From Chitinilyticum aquatile DSM 21506 (GTDB taxonomy: Bacteria; Pseudomonadota; Gammaproteobacteria; Burkholderiales; Chitinibacteraceae), in NCBI RefSeq assembly GCF_000430805.1, contig NZ_KE387260.1:124001-188000 (forward strand): a DNA stretch of 64,000 bases, written 5' to 3'. Position 1 is the stretch's first letter; each line of letters starts with the position of its first letter. A model generated the notes under the pieces. It was not told the DNA's origin. It searched no databases and saw only the letters and a program-made list of their open reading frames with translations. The translations under genes were made by a program, and so were the position numbers. Positions 53,311 through 61,408 of the stretch are shown in pieces.

Positions 53311-53580
53311 AAGGTTTTCTGCGCCTGCGGCGCGGTGTTTGCATGCGCGTTCCGCCGCGCGCACGGGAAGGAGGCTTTGACTCGGCAAAGCCCCCTTCAC
53401 CCGAAAGCCGAGCCCGGTCCGCCGGCCCTTCGGGCTGCCCTGCGATGCTCGCAATCAACATCGCGGGTTCGAAACTCGCCCTTCGGGCTCAAACATCTCA
53501 CCCGCGAAACCCTGTTGATCGCTGTGCTTCTCGGCGGCTGCGAGGGCATCGCGTGCTAAATGCATCCCGGCATACCCATG
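53311..53580 (+). repeat. Family R element, copy 3 (forward)
   Basis: About 93-95 percent identical by eye to copy 4 at 53761: CTGCGCCTGCGGCGCGGTGT, a GGAGGCTTTG...CGGCAAAGCC hairpin, TGCCCTGCGATGCTCGCAAT, GCGGGTTCGAAACTCGCCC, CTCGGCGGCTGCGAGGGCAT and a GGCATACCCATG end. Confidence 0.88.
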
Positions 53581-53591
53581 CAGCGATAAGG

Positions 53592-53630
53592 CCATAGCCA
53601 AATATCTTTAATGGCTGCAACCATATACCC
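53592..53630 (+). repeat. Family P palindrome, copy 13
   Basis: TAGCCA/TGGCTG stem with an AT-rich loop and a TATACCC tail; 11 bp after family R copy 3. Confidence 0.6.
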
Positions 53631-53760
53631 AGAAGGACAGCCGCAATCATGTCGGGCTTCATTTCATTCACCGCGTACGGCGCACTCGTAGGGCGTCAAT
53701 GAGCGAAGCGAATTGCGCCGCATGAATCACATCAAACCGCTGCGTTCAATCTGAAGCCTG

Positions 53761-54030
53761 CAAGGTTTTCTGCGCCTGCGGCGCGGTGTTTGCATGCGCG
53801 TTCCGCCGCGCGCACGGGAAGGAGGCTTTGTCTCGGCAAAGCCCCCTTCACCCGAAAGCCGAGCCCGCTCCGCCGCCCCTTCGGGGTGCCCTGCGATGCT
53901 CGCAATCAACAGCGCGGGTTCGAAACTCGCCCTTCGGGCTCAAACATCTCACCCGCGAAACCCTGTTGATCGCTGCGCTTCTCGGCGGCTGCGAGGGCAT
54001 CGCGTGCTAAACACATCCCGGCATACCCAT
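53761..54030 (+). repeat. Family R element, copy 4 (forward)
   Basis: Direct duplicate of copy 3 at a 450 bp spacing, with the same block order and the same GGCATACCCATG end. High similarity of copies 3 and 4 indicates a recent tandem duplication or gene conversion. Confidence 0.88.
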
Positions 54031-54041
54031 GTAGTGATAAG

Positions 54042-54080
54042 CCCACAGCCAAATACCTTAAAGGGCTTCAGCTATATACC
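54042..54080 (+). repeat. Family P palindrome, copy 14
   Basis: ACAGCC...GGGCTTCAGCTATATACC; 11 bp after family R copy 4, the same arrangement as copies 3 and 13. Confidence 0.58.
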
Positions 54081-54182
54081 TATCGAAGTAAGATGGGTTG
54101 AGCGATAGCAAAATCCAACAGGACAGTCGCAATCATGCTGGGCTTCATTGCATTCAGCCCAACGAATCACCTCACAGCCAAT

Positions 54183-54432
54183 TAGCACGCCCCGCCCTGA
54201 AGCCGCCGAGAAGCGCAGCAAGCCGCAGGGTTTCGCGGGTGAGATGTTTGAGGGCGAAGCCCGAGTTTCGAACCCGCGCTGTGACTTGCGAGCATCGCAG
54301 GGCAGCCCGAAGGGCCGGCGGACCGGGCTCGCCTTTTCTTTGGTTCGTTTCTTTTGGCGAGGCAAAAGAAATGAACCCGTCCGCCGGGCGGAACCGGAAT
54401 GAAAACACCGTGCCGCAGGCACATAAAACCTG
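54183..54432 (-). repeat. Family R element, copy 5 (inverted)
   Basis: Inverted copy that starts TTAGCACGCCCCGCCCTGA like copy 2, contains GAGTTTCGAACCCGCGCTG and ATCGCAGGGCAGCCCGAAGG, and ends AAAACACCGTGCCGCAGGC. A hairpin part in the middle is replaced by a CTTTTCTTTGGTTCG...TTTTGGCGAGGCAAAAG block. Confidence 0.82.
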
Positions 54433-54498
54433 TCGCTAGCCGAGTTAACCGTAGCGAGTCTCCCAAGCGCGTGGGCGGCCCCGTCCCCCCGCCGGCAA

Positions 54499-54873
54499 TC
54501 ATCCACCGCCCGGCTCTGCCACTCCAATGAGGGTGACGGCAAAGGGCGGGGTGCTGCCGCGCCTGATTTTCAGATGCAGCGGCAGGCCGGGCTTGGCGGG
54601 CACCGCGTCTTCCAGTGCACTGGCCTTGCTGCCGGCCACCCGGATGCCCTGTACTTCGATGATCTGGTCACCCTTCTGCAGGCCTCGGGCGGCGGCGGGG
54701 GAATCGCGGTCGATGCCTTCGATGGTCAGCGAACGCACGGTCGGGTTCAGGATGTTGACGCCTTCGGTCTCAGCGGAAACGTCAAAGCCGAACCAGGCAT
54801 TTTCAGCCGCGAGGCCGACGCCGGGCAAGCCGAGCAGCAGAATCAGGGCAAGGGTGAATGCATGGCGACGCAT
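54499..54873 (-). CDS. Small periplasmic PDZ-domain protein
   Basis: 124 residues. Signal peptide HAFTLALILLLGLPGVGLAA, then a single PDZ domain: VRSLTIEGIDRDSPAAARGLQKGDQIIEVQGIRVAGSKASALEDAV...LPLHLKIRRGSTPPFAVTLI. The GLQKGDQI ligand-binding loop is intact, but there is no protease domain. It may be an adaptor for envelope proteins. Divergent from the next gene across 209 bp; no operon partners are evident. Confidence 0.82.
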   Translation of the reverse strand: MRRHAFTLALILLLGLPGVGLAAENAWFGFDVSAETEGVNILNPTVRSLTIEGIDRDSPAAARGLQKGDQIIEVQGIRVAGSKASALEDAVPAKPGLPLHLKIRRGSTPPFAVTLIGVAEPGGG

Positions 54874-55082
54874 CGTGTGGGCTCCTTCAGGGAAGCAATC
54901 AGGATGGCTCGCAGCTTAGGCGGCGAGCCCGCTGGCAAGCTGTTAGAAAATGTGAAAAAGCGTAGCCAGCCTGTGGCCTGCTCCGGCGCGGGCATGCGCT
55001 GCATCAAGCTCCGGCCGCGCGCCGTCAACGCCGGCGATGCCCGGCGGTAAGATGGGCGCATCGCCGCTGTCATTGCTCCCCC

Positions 55083-55544
55083 ATGTCTCTGCACTACCTT
55101 TTCGTTCTTGCAGTCATCCTGCTGCTGGCCTGGGCCAATCTGGCGGGCCGCACCTGGTGCGCATCGCGCCGGCGTTCGCGCACCTGCATCGCGGTGCCGC
55201 CGACTGCTGCCTTCCTGCCGCTGCTGGAGGACTGGTGCGGGCGGTATGGCTATGCGCTGCAGCACCGTGACGACGGGCGGCACGTCTATCAGCGCGGGCA
55301 TGGCTTCTGGTTCGGCGCGGCGCGACTGGAAGCACGACGAGTCCGGGGTGGCTGGCAGCTGGAAGCGTATGTCCGCCTGAGCGCCGGCCTTTTCACGGCC
55401 GAACTGGCGCTGGATGAAGCGGTACGACATCCGCTCGGCAAGGAGGGCAATTCGGTCGAGATTCTTCCCGTCGCGATGCTGAACGAGCGCCGGCTGGAGC
55501 TCAACCGCCTGCTGCAGGCCCTTGGCGCACCGCTGCTGGCCTGA
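55083..55544 (+). CDS. Membrane-anchored protein of unknown family (first of a related pair)
   Basis: 153 residues: one N-terminal TM helix (LHYLFVLAVILLLAWANLAG), then a cytoplasmic-type alpha/beta domain (LPLLEDWCGRYGYALQHRDDGRHVYQRGHGFW... WQLEAYVRL...LNRLLQALGAPLL). The layout matches the next gene: TM, then LEDW/LERW, RYGYA/AHGYA, a short W-Q-E strand (GGWQLEAYV / TRWQVEAWL) and a final LNRLLQ/VNLLLQL helix. Hence an ancient tandem duplication. No functional assignment. Confidence 0.72.
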   Translation: MSLHYLFVLAVILLLAWANLAGRTWCASRRRSRTCIAVPPTAAFLPLLEDWCGRYGYALQHRDDGRHVYQRGHGFWFGAARLEARRVRGGWQLEAYVRLSAGLFTAELALDEAVRHPLGKEGNSVEILPVAMLNERRLELNRLLQALGAPLLA

Positions 55545-55569
55545 GCACGACATTCACCGGAAAACCGCC

Positions 55570-56019
55570 ATGCCCGATACCGACCTGTTCGCCCTCCTGA
55601 ATGTCCTGATTGTTCTCGTGCTGCTGCCGCTCATTGTCTGGGCAACGCTGCTTGCCCTGCGCGCGGCCTTGCGCGGCAGCAAGGCACGCAGCGTATTCCT
55701 GATCGCGCCGCACGATGATTTCGGTGCAAGGCTGGAGCGCTGGAGCCGGGCGCACGGCTATGCCGCCGCGCGGACCGCCGACGGCATCATCCACCTGCAG
55801 CAGGAGCAGGACAATGAACTCAAGGCCATGCCGCGCCTGCAGATTTACCGGCTTGAAACGCGCTGGCAGGTCGAGGCATGGCTGGATTTTTACGTGCCAC
55901 TGGCACGCTGCGAGATCGCACCGGATACCGCAAACCGGCTGGGGCGCTACCTGTGCCGGGCATTCCGGACCGAAGTCAACCTGCTGCTGCAATTGCTCGA
56001 ACACCCGGAAATGCCCTGA
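55570..56019 (+). CDS. Membrane-anchored protein of unknown family (second of a related pair)
   Basis: 149 residues. TM helix at the N-terminus (LLNVLIVLVLLPLIVWATLLALRAAL), then FGARLERWSRAHGYAAARTADGIIHLQQEQ...RLETRWQVEAWLDFYVPLARCEIAPD...FRTEVNLLLQLLEHPEMP. It begins 25 bp after its paralogue at an ATG (55570) and is surely cotranscribed with it. Function unknown. Confidence 0.72.
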   Translation: MPDTDLFALLNVLIVLVLLPLIVWATLLALRAALRGSKARSVFLIAPHDDFGARLERWSRAHGYAAARTADGIIHLQQEQDNELKAMPRLQIYRLETRWQVEAWLDFYVPLARCEIAPDTANRLGRYLCRAFRTEVNLLLQLLEHPEMP

Positions 56020-56110
56020 ACCATGAACCGTACATGGCACCACTACGAGTTGCGCTACAATTTTCCAGCCCGTCGTCGCCCCATGACAGGCACGCGCAGG
56101 AGAAACCGGC

Positions 56111-56620
56111 ATGGCAGTGCCGCATAACAAACAGGCTTTGCTGGATGCCATCCTCCTGAATTACCGGCGGCTGGCCACTGATCTCGCTACCGTACCTCCA
56201 GCCCGCGCCCGCGAAGCGACGCTGCCTGGTCATGCCGCCGGCACGCTGATGAGCGTAGCCGATCTGGTCGCTTACCTGCTGGGCTGGCAACTGCTGGTAC
56301 TGAAATGGTGCGAAGCCGGCGACAAGGGCCTGCACGCCGACTTGCCCGAAACGGGCTACAAGTGGAACGAACTCGGGCGGCTGGCGCAGAAATTTTATGC
56401 TGACCACGCTCACCTGCCGTATCCCGCCCTGCTGCGGCAGTTCGACGACGCTCACGCGCGCATCGTGGCCCGGGTGGAAAGGGAAAGCAATGCCACGCTC
56501 TATGGCACGCCCTGGTATGGCAAGCACACGCTCGGCCGGATGATCCAGCTAAACACCTCGTCACCGTATGCCAATGCCCGCACCCGACTGCGGCAGTGGA
56601 TGAAAACCCAGGGGCTGTGA
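56111..56620 (+). CDS. ClbS/DfsB family four-helix bundle protein
   Basis: 169 residues matching the ClbS/DfsB family: NKQALLDAILLNYRRLATDL at the start, SVADLVAYLLGWQLLVLKW, GYKWNELGRLAQKFYADH and the late block LYGTPWYGKHTLGRMIQLNTSSPYANARTRLRQW. ClbS hydrolyses colibactin as a self-protection factor; DfsB was described in iron uptake. Which role applies here is unknown, and no colibactin genes are near. The start ATG at 56111 follows a GGAG-like AGGAG at good distance. Confidence 0.88.
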   Translation: MAVPHNKQALLDAILLNYRRLATDLATVPPARAREATLPGHAAGTLMSVADLVAYLLGWQLLVLKWCEAGDKGLHADLPETGYKWNELGRLAQKFYADHAHLPYPALLRQFDDAHARIVARVERESNATLYGTPWYGKHTLGRMIQLNTSSPYANARTRLRQWMKTQGL

Positions 56621-56695
56621 AGCTGAATGCCCGTAGGCGGGTGGTGCCGGCATTGCATCGCCAGACGGCATGCCAGAGAATGAAGTGGCAAATCC

Positions 56696-56824
56696 GTGAA
56701 CTGCATTGCGGCCACATTATCGGCAGCCCAGTGCAGCTGCAGCCTCGCCCGTGTCATGAGCACCGCTGCAGCCTCCAGCGACAAATTGCCAGCCCCCCCC
56801 CTCAGAAGCGGGTCTTCAGCATGA
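56696..56824 (+). pseudogene. Truncated duplicate of the start of the gene at 59918
   Basis: The first 55-60 bases (from the GTG at 56696) match the signal-peptide region of the gene at 59918 with about seven differences, including its GTG start and upstream AAATCC. The frame then reads MNCIAATLSAAQCSCSLARV and diverges after about 20 codons, ending at a stop in the 3-prime end of the autotransporter gene. The two copies bracket the autotransporter. Confidence 0.6.
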
Positions 56825-59414
56825 CTTTACCGCTATAACCGGATGCATCATTTCCTGATACGCTGCTTTGATAATTCAGCGACACAGAAAAATCAGTGTC
56901 CCGGTTGATTTGCCCATCCACACCCACATCCAAACGGATGCGGGTTCCACTCAAATCTGAATGGAAGTTCACATCCCCCTGTGTCGGTGTGCTGAAATGG
57001 GTCGTCGGATCAGCCATGAATTCATGCACCAGACTGGGTTGCGCCCAAAGCATGAAGGAACGAGTGTCGAGGTTCTTTGCCAGACGCAGGCCCAATCTCC
57101 CCTGCAGGCTATCCGCATCCTCAAAGCCGATCTCGGCTAAAGAATCATTGCCGCTCTTCAAATTCAGATGCTGATAGGTCAGCTGGAATTGCGGCTCGAG
57201 TGAAAACCCATCCCCATACGAATAGGAACGGAACGCTTCCAGGGAACCACCCCAAGACCAGCCATCCGTTTTGAAATGCAGGTCATTCACCGAGTTGGAC
57301 TTGATCTTGTTCCAGCCTGCCTGGATCGCACCATCAAGCGTCCATCCATTATTCCAGCTGCGGGTCCAATAGCCGCCAAGCGAATAGCCATCCAGATTCA
57401 CCGACCCGGCACGGCCGCCATCTTGGTGATCTACCTGCCCATTGTTCTGCCCAAGGGCAAAGTAAACCCCGGCCAGATCGGAATAATCCCCGCTATTGTG
57501 CTGCGTAACATTTACACCGGCCTGAATCGCCGAGATATTGCTCTTGAAACGGGGCGATGCATCATCTGTACCGCCTGCCGCGCCATCATGTTCCGCATGA
57601 ACACCGATCACGCGCCCCCATGCAAGGCGGCTGTCTGCATTCACGCCCTCTCGGCTGCCATTGAGGCGGTCCCGCAAGCTGTCAAGCAGGACGTTGCCAT
57701 ACTGCAGGCCAAGCGATGGCATCGCAGAATCAAGCGACGTTTCAGCACGGTATGACTGCCGGCCCGCCTTATTGAAAGAGGAGAGATACCAGTCCTGCCC
57801 GATCTGGTTCAGCGAGTATTCATAAGCGCCAGCCAATACCGGCCTTGCCAGGAAAAAAGCCCCCGGGTCGGTTACGGCACCATTCAGTGTTTTCACCACA
57901 TTGATGCCATTACCCGTGGTTGCATCACCCAAACCACCAGCATTGCGGATGGCTAGTTGTGTTGCGCCACTCGCTCTTCCTCCATCAATGACCAGTTTGT
58001 CGCTCGCTGAACTGCTGTTTCCCAGCACGGCATTGAGAACAATCACAGCAGCACCGTCCCCCTGCAGGGATTTCATGGTCAATGTCTTGGGGATGAATGA
58101 AGCCGTTGTCGGCGCCTGAAAATCGACGACACCGGAAGAAAGCCTCAGCTGATCAACAGTCGAATCGTCTGTCATCGTCCAGCGTGAACCGGAATACATC
58201 ACGTCCAGTGATACCGTATCGACTTTCCCGGTTAGCTGCGCCCCGCTATCCAGGCTTAGTCGGGAGCCCTGCTGGCCGGTTACCTTCCCCTTCAACGACG
58301 TATCTTTACCGATCAGCGACAACCAGCTGCCATCATTGATGATGGTTGGGCCGGTATAGGTCAGCAAACCACTTATCGTGAGCCCCCCTCCTCCGGCAAG
58401 TGTCAGGCTGCCAGTACCGGTAATATCAGCACCAAGCCCGCGACCATCGGCATAACTGAATATCAAATCACCATTGTTGATCAATTTCGGATTGGGGTAT
58501 AAGGCATTCCCGTAAACATTCCCAGAAATAAGCGTTTTTCCCTCAAGCAGGATCGCGCCGCCTGAACGAAATGAAATACCTCCTTTGGTGCTGATGGTTG
58601 TATCAACGAGCTTGCCGTCGTATACATCCAGCAAGCCATCCACATCGGTATATCTGGCCACCGCTCCGTCCATCAGTAGCATGCGGCCACTTTCTGTCAC
58701 ATGCGTTTGCACTGCGGTTCCCCCTTCTGCGAGCCATATCTCGCCACCAACCGTGCTTCGGTTCGCCGTGCCGTTCACCCACACATATAACTTACCTTCC
58801 TTCAGGATGGTCGTGTCGTTGGCACTCCCTACACTCGCAACCAAAGATCCCTTTTCCACTAGCACACTATTTGCTGTATGCGTGCTTGCATCGATGGAAA
58901 ATTTCCCCAAAGAATTGACACCGAAAACATTGCTATCAGTAGAAAAATAGATGATTGCGCCGGAACTTTGGATAACATCAAGGGCCGTACCTCCCTTAGT
59001 CATCGATAATGTGCCATTCTCCTCAATTGTTATTCCAACAACAGGGTCGCCTTTGTAAACCGTCATAGTTTCGCCAGCACGGATGACAGCCCTCAAAGCT
59101 TGCCCGCCTTTATAAGCAGGCAGAAATGTATTTGGATCAACCACGGTGTCAATTGCTTGCCCATCTGCACCAATATCGACACGAGCATCCCGAATCGTTA
59201 TCCCCGATATTGTTGTTGAGGCACTCTGCTCGAGAGAGGAAACTGCGTTTGCCGACATGGGAAGTATCGCAACAAGCAAGGCCAATCCAGTGATGCCAGT
59301 TCTTGGCCCGCGGGCTGTTTTACCCCTGGTTCTGGTCAGTTCGGAAACCGCAACCCATCCCTGCTGCAGGTCGCTCCACACCAGCTTGAAACTGCGATTC
59401 AATGAATTTGTCAT
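56802..59414 (-). CDS. Type V autotransporter with ESPR signal (outer-membrane beta-barrel)
   Basis: 870 residues. It starts with an extended signal peptide region (LNRSFKLVWSDLQQGWVAVSELTRTRGK) and a Sec signal ending SANA near residue 58. The passenger (about 60-580) is rich in Gly, Thr, Ser and Asn with beta-helix-type repeats (NGTLSMTKGGTALDVIQSSG, LILLEGKTLISGNVYGNALYP-like). The C-terminal barrel (about 600-870) ends in the alternating strand SGYSGKVMLKTRF with terminal Phe. Probably a surface adhesin of AIDA type. GC content is lower than its neighbours, and the gene lies between duplicated sequence, suggesting horizontal acquisition. Confidence 0.9.
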   Translation of the reverse strand: MTNSLNRSFKLVWSDLQQGWVAVSELTRTRGKTARGPRTGITGLALLVAILPMSANAVSSLEQSASTTISGITIRDARVDIGADGQAIDTVVDPNTFLPAYKGGQALRAVIRAGETMTVYKGDPVVGITIEENGTLSMTKGGTALDVIQSSGAIIYFSTDSNVFGVNSLGKFSIDASTHTANSVLVEKGSLVASVGSANDTTILKEGKLYVWVNGTANRSTVGGEIWLAEGGTAVQTHVTESGRMLLMDGAVARYTDVDGLLDVYDGKLVDTTISTKGGISFRSGGAILLEGKTLISGNVYGNALYPNPKLINNGDLIFSYADGRGLGADITGTGSLTLAGGGGLTISGLLTYTGPTIINDGSWLSLIGKDTSLKGKVTGQQGSRLSLDSGAQLTGKVDTVSLDVMYSGSRWTMTDDSTVDQLRLSSGVVDFQAPTTASFIPKTLTMKSLQGDGAAVIVLNAVLGNSSSASDKLVIDGGRASGATQLAIRNAGGLGDATTGNGINVVKTLNGAVTDPGAFFLARPVLAGAYEYSLNQIGQDWYLSSFNKAGRQSYRAETSLDSAMPSLGLQYGNVLLDSLRDRLNGSREGVNADSRLAWGRVIGVHAEHDGAAGGTDDASPRFKSNISAIQAGVNVTQHNSGDYSDLAGVYFALGQNNGQVDHQDGGRAGSVNLDGYSLGGYWTRSWNNGWTLDGAIQAGWNKIKSNSVNDLHFKTDGWSWGGSLEAFRSYSYGDGFSLEPQFQLTYQHLNLKSGNDSLAEIGFEDADSLQGRLGLRLAKNLDTRSFMLWAQPSLVHEFMADPTTHFSTPTQGDVNFHSDLSGTRIRLDVGVDGQINRDTDFSVSLNYQSSVSGNDASGYSGKVMLKTRF

Positions 59415-59917
59415 GCATCTGCCTCTTTGGCACTGGACTGTAATCTGATGCAGCCGATCACTTTGCAGACAGCCTTTCGCTGCGCCAGCCATCAGCGTGC
59501 AACCCGAGGATACTCATATGGCCATCAGATCACACACTTACGTTTGTTGCAATGATTTCAAACAAACAAGGAAAGAAATTAACCTATCATCTTCCCCGCT
59601 CTAGAGCGGATACCCGCGCAGCAATTCCACCACCCCTGAAGGTCTTCCGTTAATCCGTTCTTGCGTGCTGTAATCTGACGATGAAATCGGCACCAGCTGG
59701 AAACGCCATGTGAAGTTGACCGCAAAATCGGATACCAAGCATCGCCAGATATACTGGTATACGGAGGTGTCAATGCAGGCGCACGCAGTTAAACCCCAAA
59801 GCAGGACTTTCTGCGCTCCAGCGCAACAGCGCGGCTTTAGGCCGAGCTGCCAGCCCATGCCTATTACTTTCCTGCCGCCCTGCGGCACGCACTCCACTTG
59901 AATCAGGCGGGAAATCC
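59415..59917. other. Autotransporter upstream region, no gene called
   Basis: About 500 bases between the autotransporter start and the next gene. It holds the autotransporter promoter region (AT-rich around 59520-59600) and a TATAC-TG-GTATA dyad near 59750 followed by GGAGG and an ATG (59773) opening a 42-codon frame of unclear meaning. On the minus strand a short frame ends near 59601. None of these has support from a recognisable family. Confidence 0.45.
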
Positions 59918-60424
59918 GTGAATTGCATTGCGGCCACATTATCGGCAGCCCTGTTCGGCTGCAACCTTGCCCATGCCCGCGTCGATCCGGCCTATCTGGA
60001 AACGGCCGCAGCCACCGGTGGCGAGGTGATCGATGCACCACGCGCCGTCATGGCGGCCGGTGATGTGCCGCTGTCGCTGCAGCGCTACTTCGAGCACGTC
60101 GAGTTTGTCCGCCCGAGCAACAACCTCCTCACGCCGCATGTGATGGAAAAGCCGATCAGGCTGCTGCGCTCCGGCCCGCGCAAGCTGGAACTGCTGCTGC
60201 GTGACAAGAAGCAGTACATTCCCGCCGCCGTGCTGCTGCTGGATGCGCAAACGCAGGCCCCCGTCGCTGCCGCGCTGCCCTGCAAGGTCAGCGGCAAGAA
60301 CGAGGTGTATTGCGAGGGAACGATCACGGTGCCGAAACACGCCTTCTACCTCGCCGTGCGCTACCCGACGCCATCGGGCGAGGTGCTGCGCATCCACGGT
60401 CGCAAATTCAAACCAGTCTGGTGA
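59918..60424 (+). CDS. Secreted protein of unknown function
   Basis: 168 residues from a GTG. Signal peptide MNCIAATLSAALFGCNLAHA, then VDPAYLETAAATGGEVIDAP, a strand-rich middle (LSLQRYFEHVEFVRPSNN, RKLELLLRDKKQYIPAAVLLLDAQTQAPV) and one Cys pair (LPCKVSGKNEVYCEGTI). Ends RIHGRKFKPVW. The two cysteines suggest a disulphide. Its first 20 codons are duplicated on the far side of the autotransporter gene. It abuts the Rossmann protein gene by 4 bp. No family is recognised. Confidence 0.7.
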   Translation: MNCIAATLSAALFGCNLAHARVDPAYLETAAATGGEVIDAPRAVMAAGDVPLSLQRYFEHVEFVRPSNNLLTPHVMEKPIRLLRSGPRKLELLLRDKKQYIPAAVLLLDAQTQAPVAAALPCKVSGKNEVYCEGTITVPKHAFYLAVRYPTPSGEVLRIHGRKFKPVW

Positions 60425-60428
60425 TTTC

Positions 60429-61325
60429 ATGCCCACCTTCAACCTCATCGGCCCCGGCCGGCTTGGCAAGACGCTGGCGCGCCTGCTGGTCGCCAGCGGC
60501 GATTACCAATTGCTCGGCATCGCCGGCGGAGCTTCGCCCGAGGCCGCGCGTGAATTCATCGGCGCGGGTGAAATCGGGACGCTGGCAACGCTGCCACCTG
60601 CCGATTTCTGGCTGATCGCTGTCCCCGACGGTGCCATTGCCGATGTGGCCAGGCAGCTGACGGCCGCCAGCGCGATTCGCCCCGGCGACGTGGTGTTCCA
60701 CTGCAGCGGCGCGGGCGAGGCGGCGCTATTGGCACCGCTGCAGGCCAAAGGGGCCAAGATGGCCAGCCTGCACCCGGTGTTTTCCTTCGCCGATCCGGCG
60801 CTCGCCGCACAGACCTTTCCCGGCACGCGCTGCGCGCTGGAGGGCGATGCGCTGGCCTGCGAACGGCTGGAGGCGCTGGTACGATCAATTGGCGGCGAGC
60901 CCTTCTGCCTCGCGCCCGGCGGCAAGGCGGCGTATCACGCGGCGCTGTGCGTGGCGTCGAATTATCTGGTGACGCTTAGCCAGCTCGCCCTCGATACGGC
61001 AGCGCTGGCCGGAATGAATGAAGCAGAAGCACTGCCGCTGCTGCACGGACTGATGACGCAGACGCTGGCGAATATTGGCCGGCTGGGCCCGGCGGCGGCG
61101 CTTACCGGGCCGATTGTGCGCGGCGACGCCGGGACGGTACAGAGCCACCTTCATGCCCTTGCTTCGACTGAACAGCTGTCCACCTGCTATACCCGGCTGG
61201 GAATTGCAACCTTGCCACTAGCACGCCAGCACCTGACTGACCAGCTCTACAGGCAGATGGTCGACACGCTGACATCCCAATCCGCTACCTCAGCAGGAAT
61301 AGTGCTTGTACCACCGCGGCCATGA
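60429..61325 (+). CDS. Rossmann-like/DUF2520 NAD(P)-binding protein
   Basis: 298 residues. An N-terminal Rossmann fold FNLIGPGRLGKTLARLL (GxGxxG) resembles pyrroline-5-carboxylate and 6-phosphogluconate dehydrogenases; VFHCSGAGEAALLAPL and ASLHPVFSFADP are the Rossmann-like block, and the C-terminal helical DUF2520 domain contains AAYHAALCVASNYLVTLSQLA and LTGPIVRGDAGTVQSHLHAL. Enzymatic activity is unknown for the family. The ATG at 60429 is 4 bp after the preceding stop. Confidence 0.88.
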   Translation: MPTFNLIGPGRLGKTLARLLVASGDYQLLGIAGGASPEAAREFIGAGEIGTLATLPPADFWLIAVPDGAIADVARQLTAASAIRPGDVVFHCSGAGEAALLAPLQAKGAKMASLHPVFSFADPALAAQTFPGTRCALEGDALACERLEALVRSIGGEPFCLAPGGKAAYHAALCVASNYLVTLSQLALDTAALAGMNEAEALPLLHGLMTQTLANIGRLGPAAALTGPIVRGDAGTVQSHLHALASTEQLSTCYTRLGIATLPLARQHLTDQLYRQMVDTLTSQSATSAGIVLVPPRP

Positions 61326-61408
61326 AATCACCAAACCCATAATGATTGAAAGCCTAAGGAAAGTCCTGCTACAGTAATTCATCTGTTTCTCCCTCTCGGG
61401 ACCACATC

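Larger units (their letters stand above)
53223..54498. other. Non-coding repeat cluster 2
   Basis: Nearly 1.3 kb without a convincing gene. It is built of two units of about 450 bp in direct orientation. Each unit has a GTAGGGCG...TTGCGCC palindromic lead (about 53239 and 53689), a family R element and a family P palindrome. An inverted family R element preceded by a GGGTTGAGCG...CAGCCCAACG-type palindrome (about 54093-54165) follows. Open frames in it are repeated between copies and run in both directions. Confidence 0.75.

Noticed and set aside
53343-53597. Open frames in the family R copies that look like small conserved proteins
   Set aside because: They are present in both strands and several frames of each repeat copy, have no ribosome sites of note and differ in frame between copies; their conservation is that of the repeat.
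53931-53950. GGGTTCGAAACTC in the R elements resembling a tRNA T-arm
   Set aside because: No acceptor, D or anticodon arm can be placed around it, so it is not a tRNA gene.
33460-54080. Family P palindromes as integron attC sites
   Set aside because: attC sites need RYYYAAC/GTTRRRY boxes and gene cassettes in one orientation. Here the arms differ, and the sites lie between and inside core genes with no integrase.
59755-59901. A TATAC-TG-GTATA dyad with GGAGG and a 42-codon frame upstream of the secreted protein
   Set aside because: The dyad is not a recognisable operator (it is not a CTGT-N8-ACAG LexA box), and the short frame has no recognised homology; support is too weak for a call.
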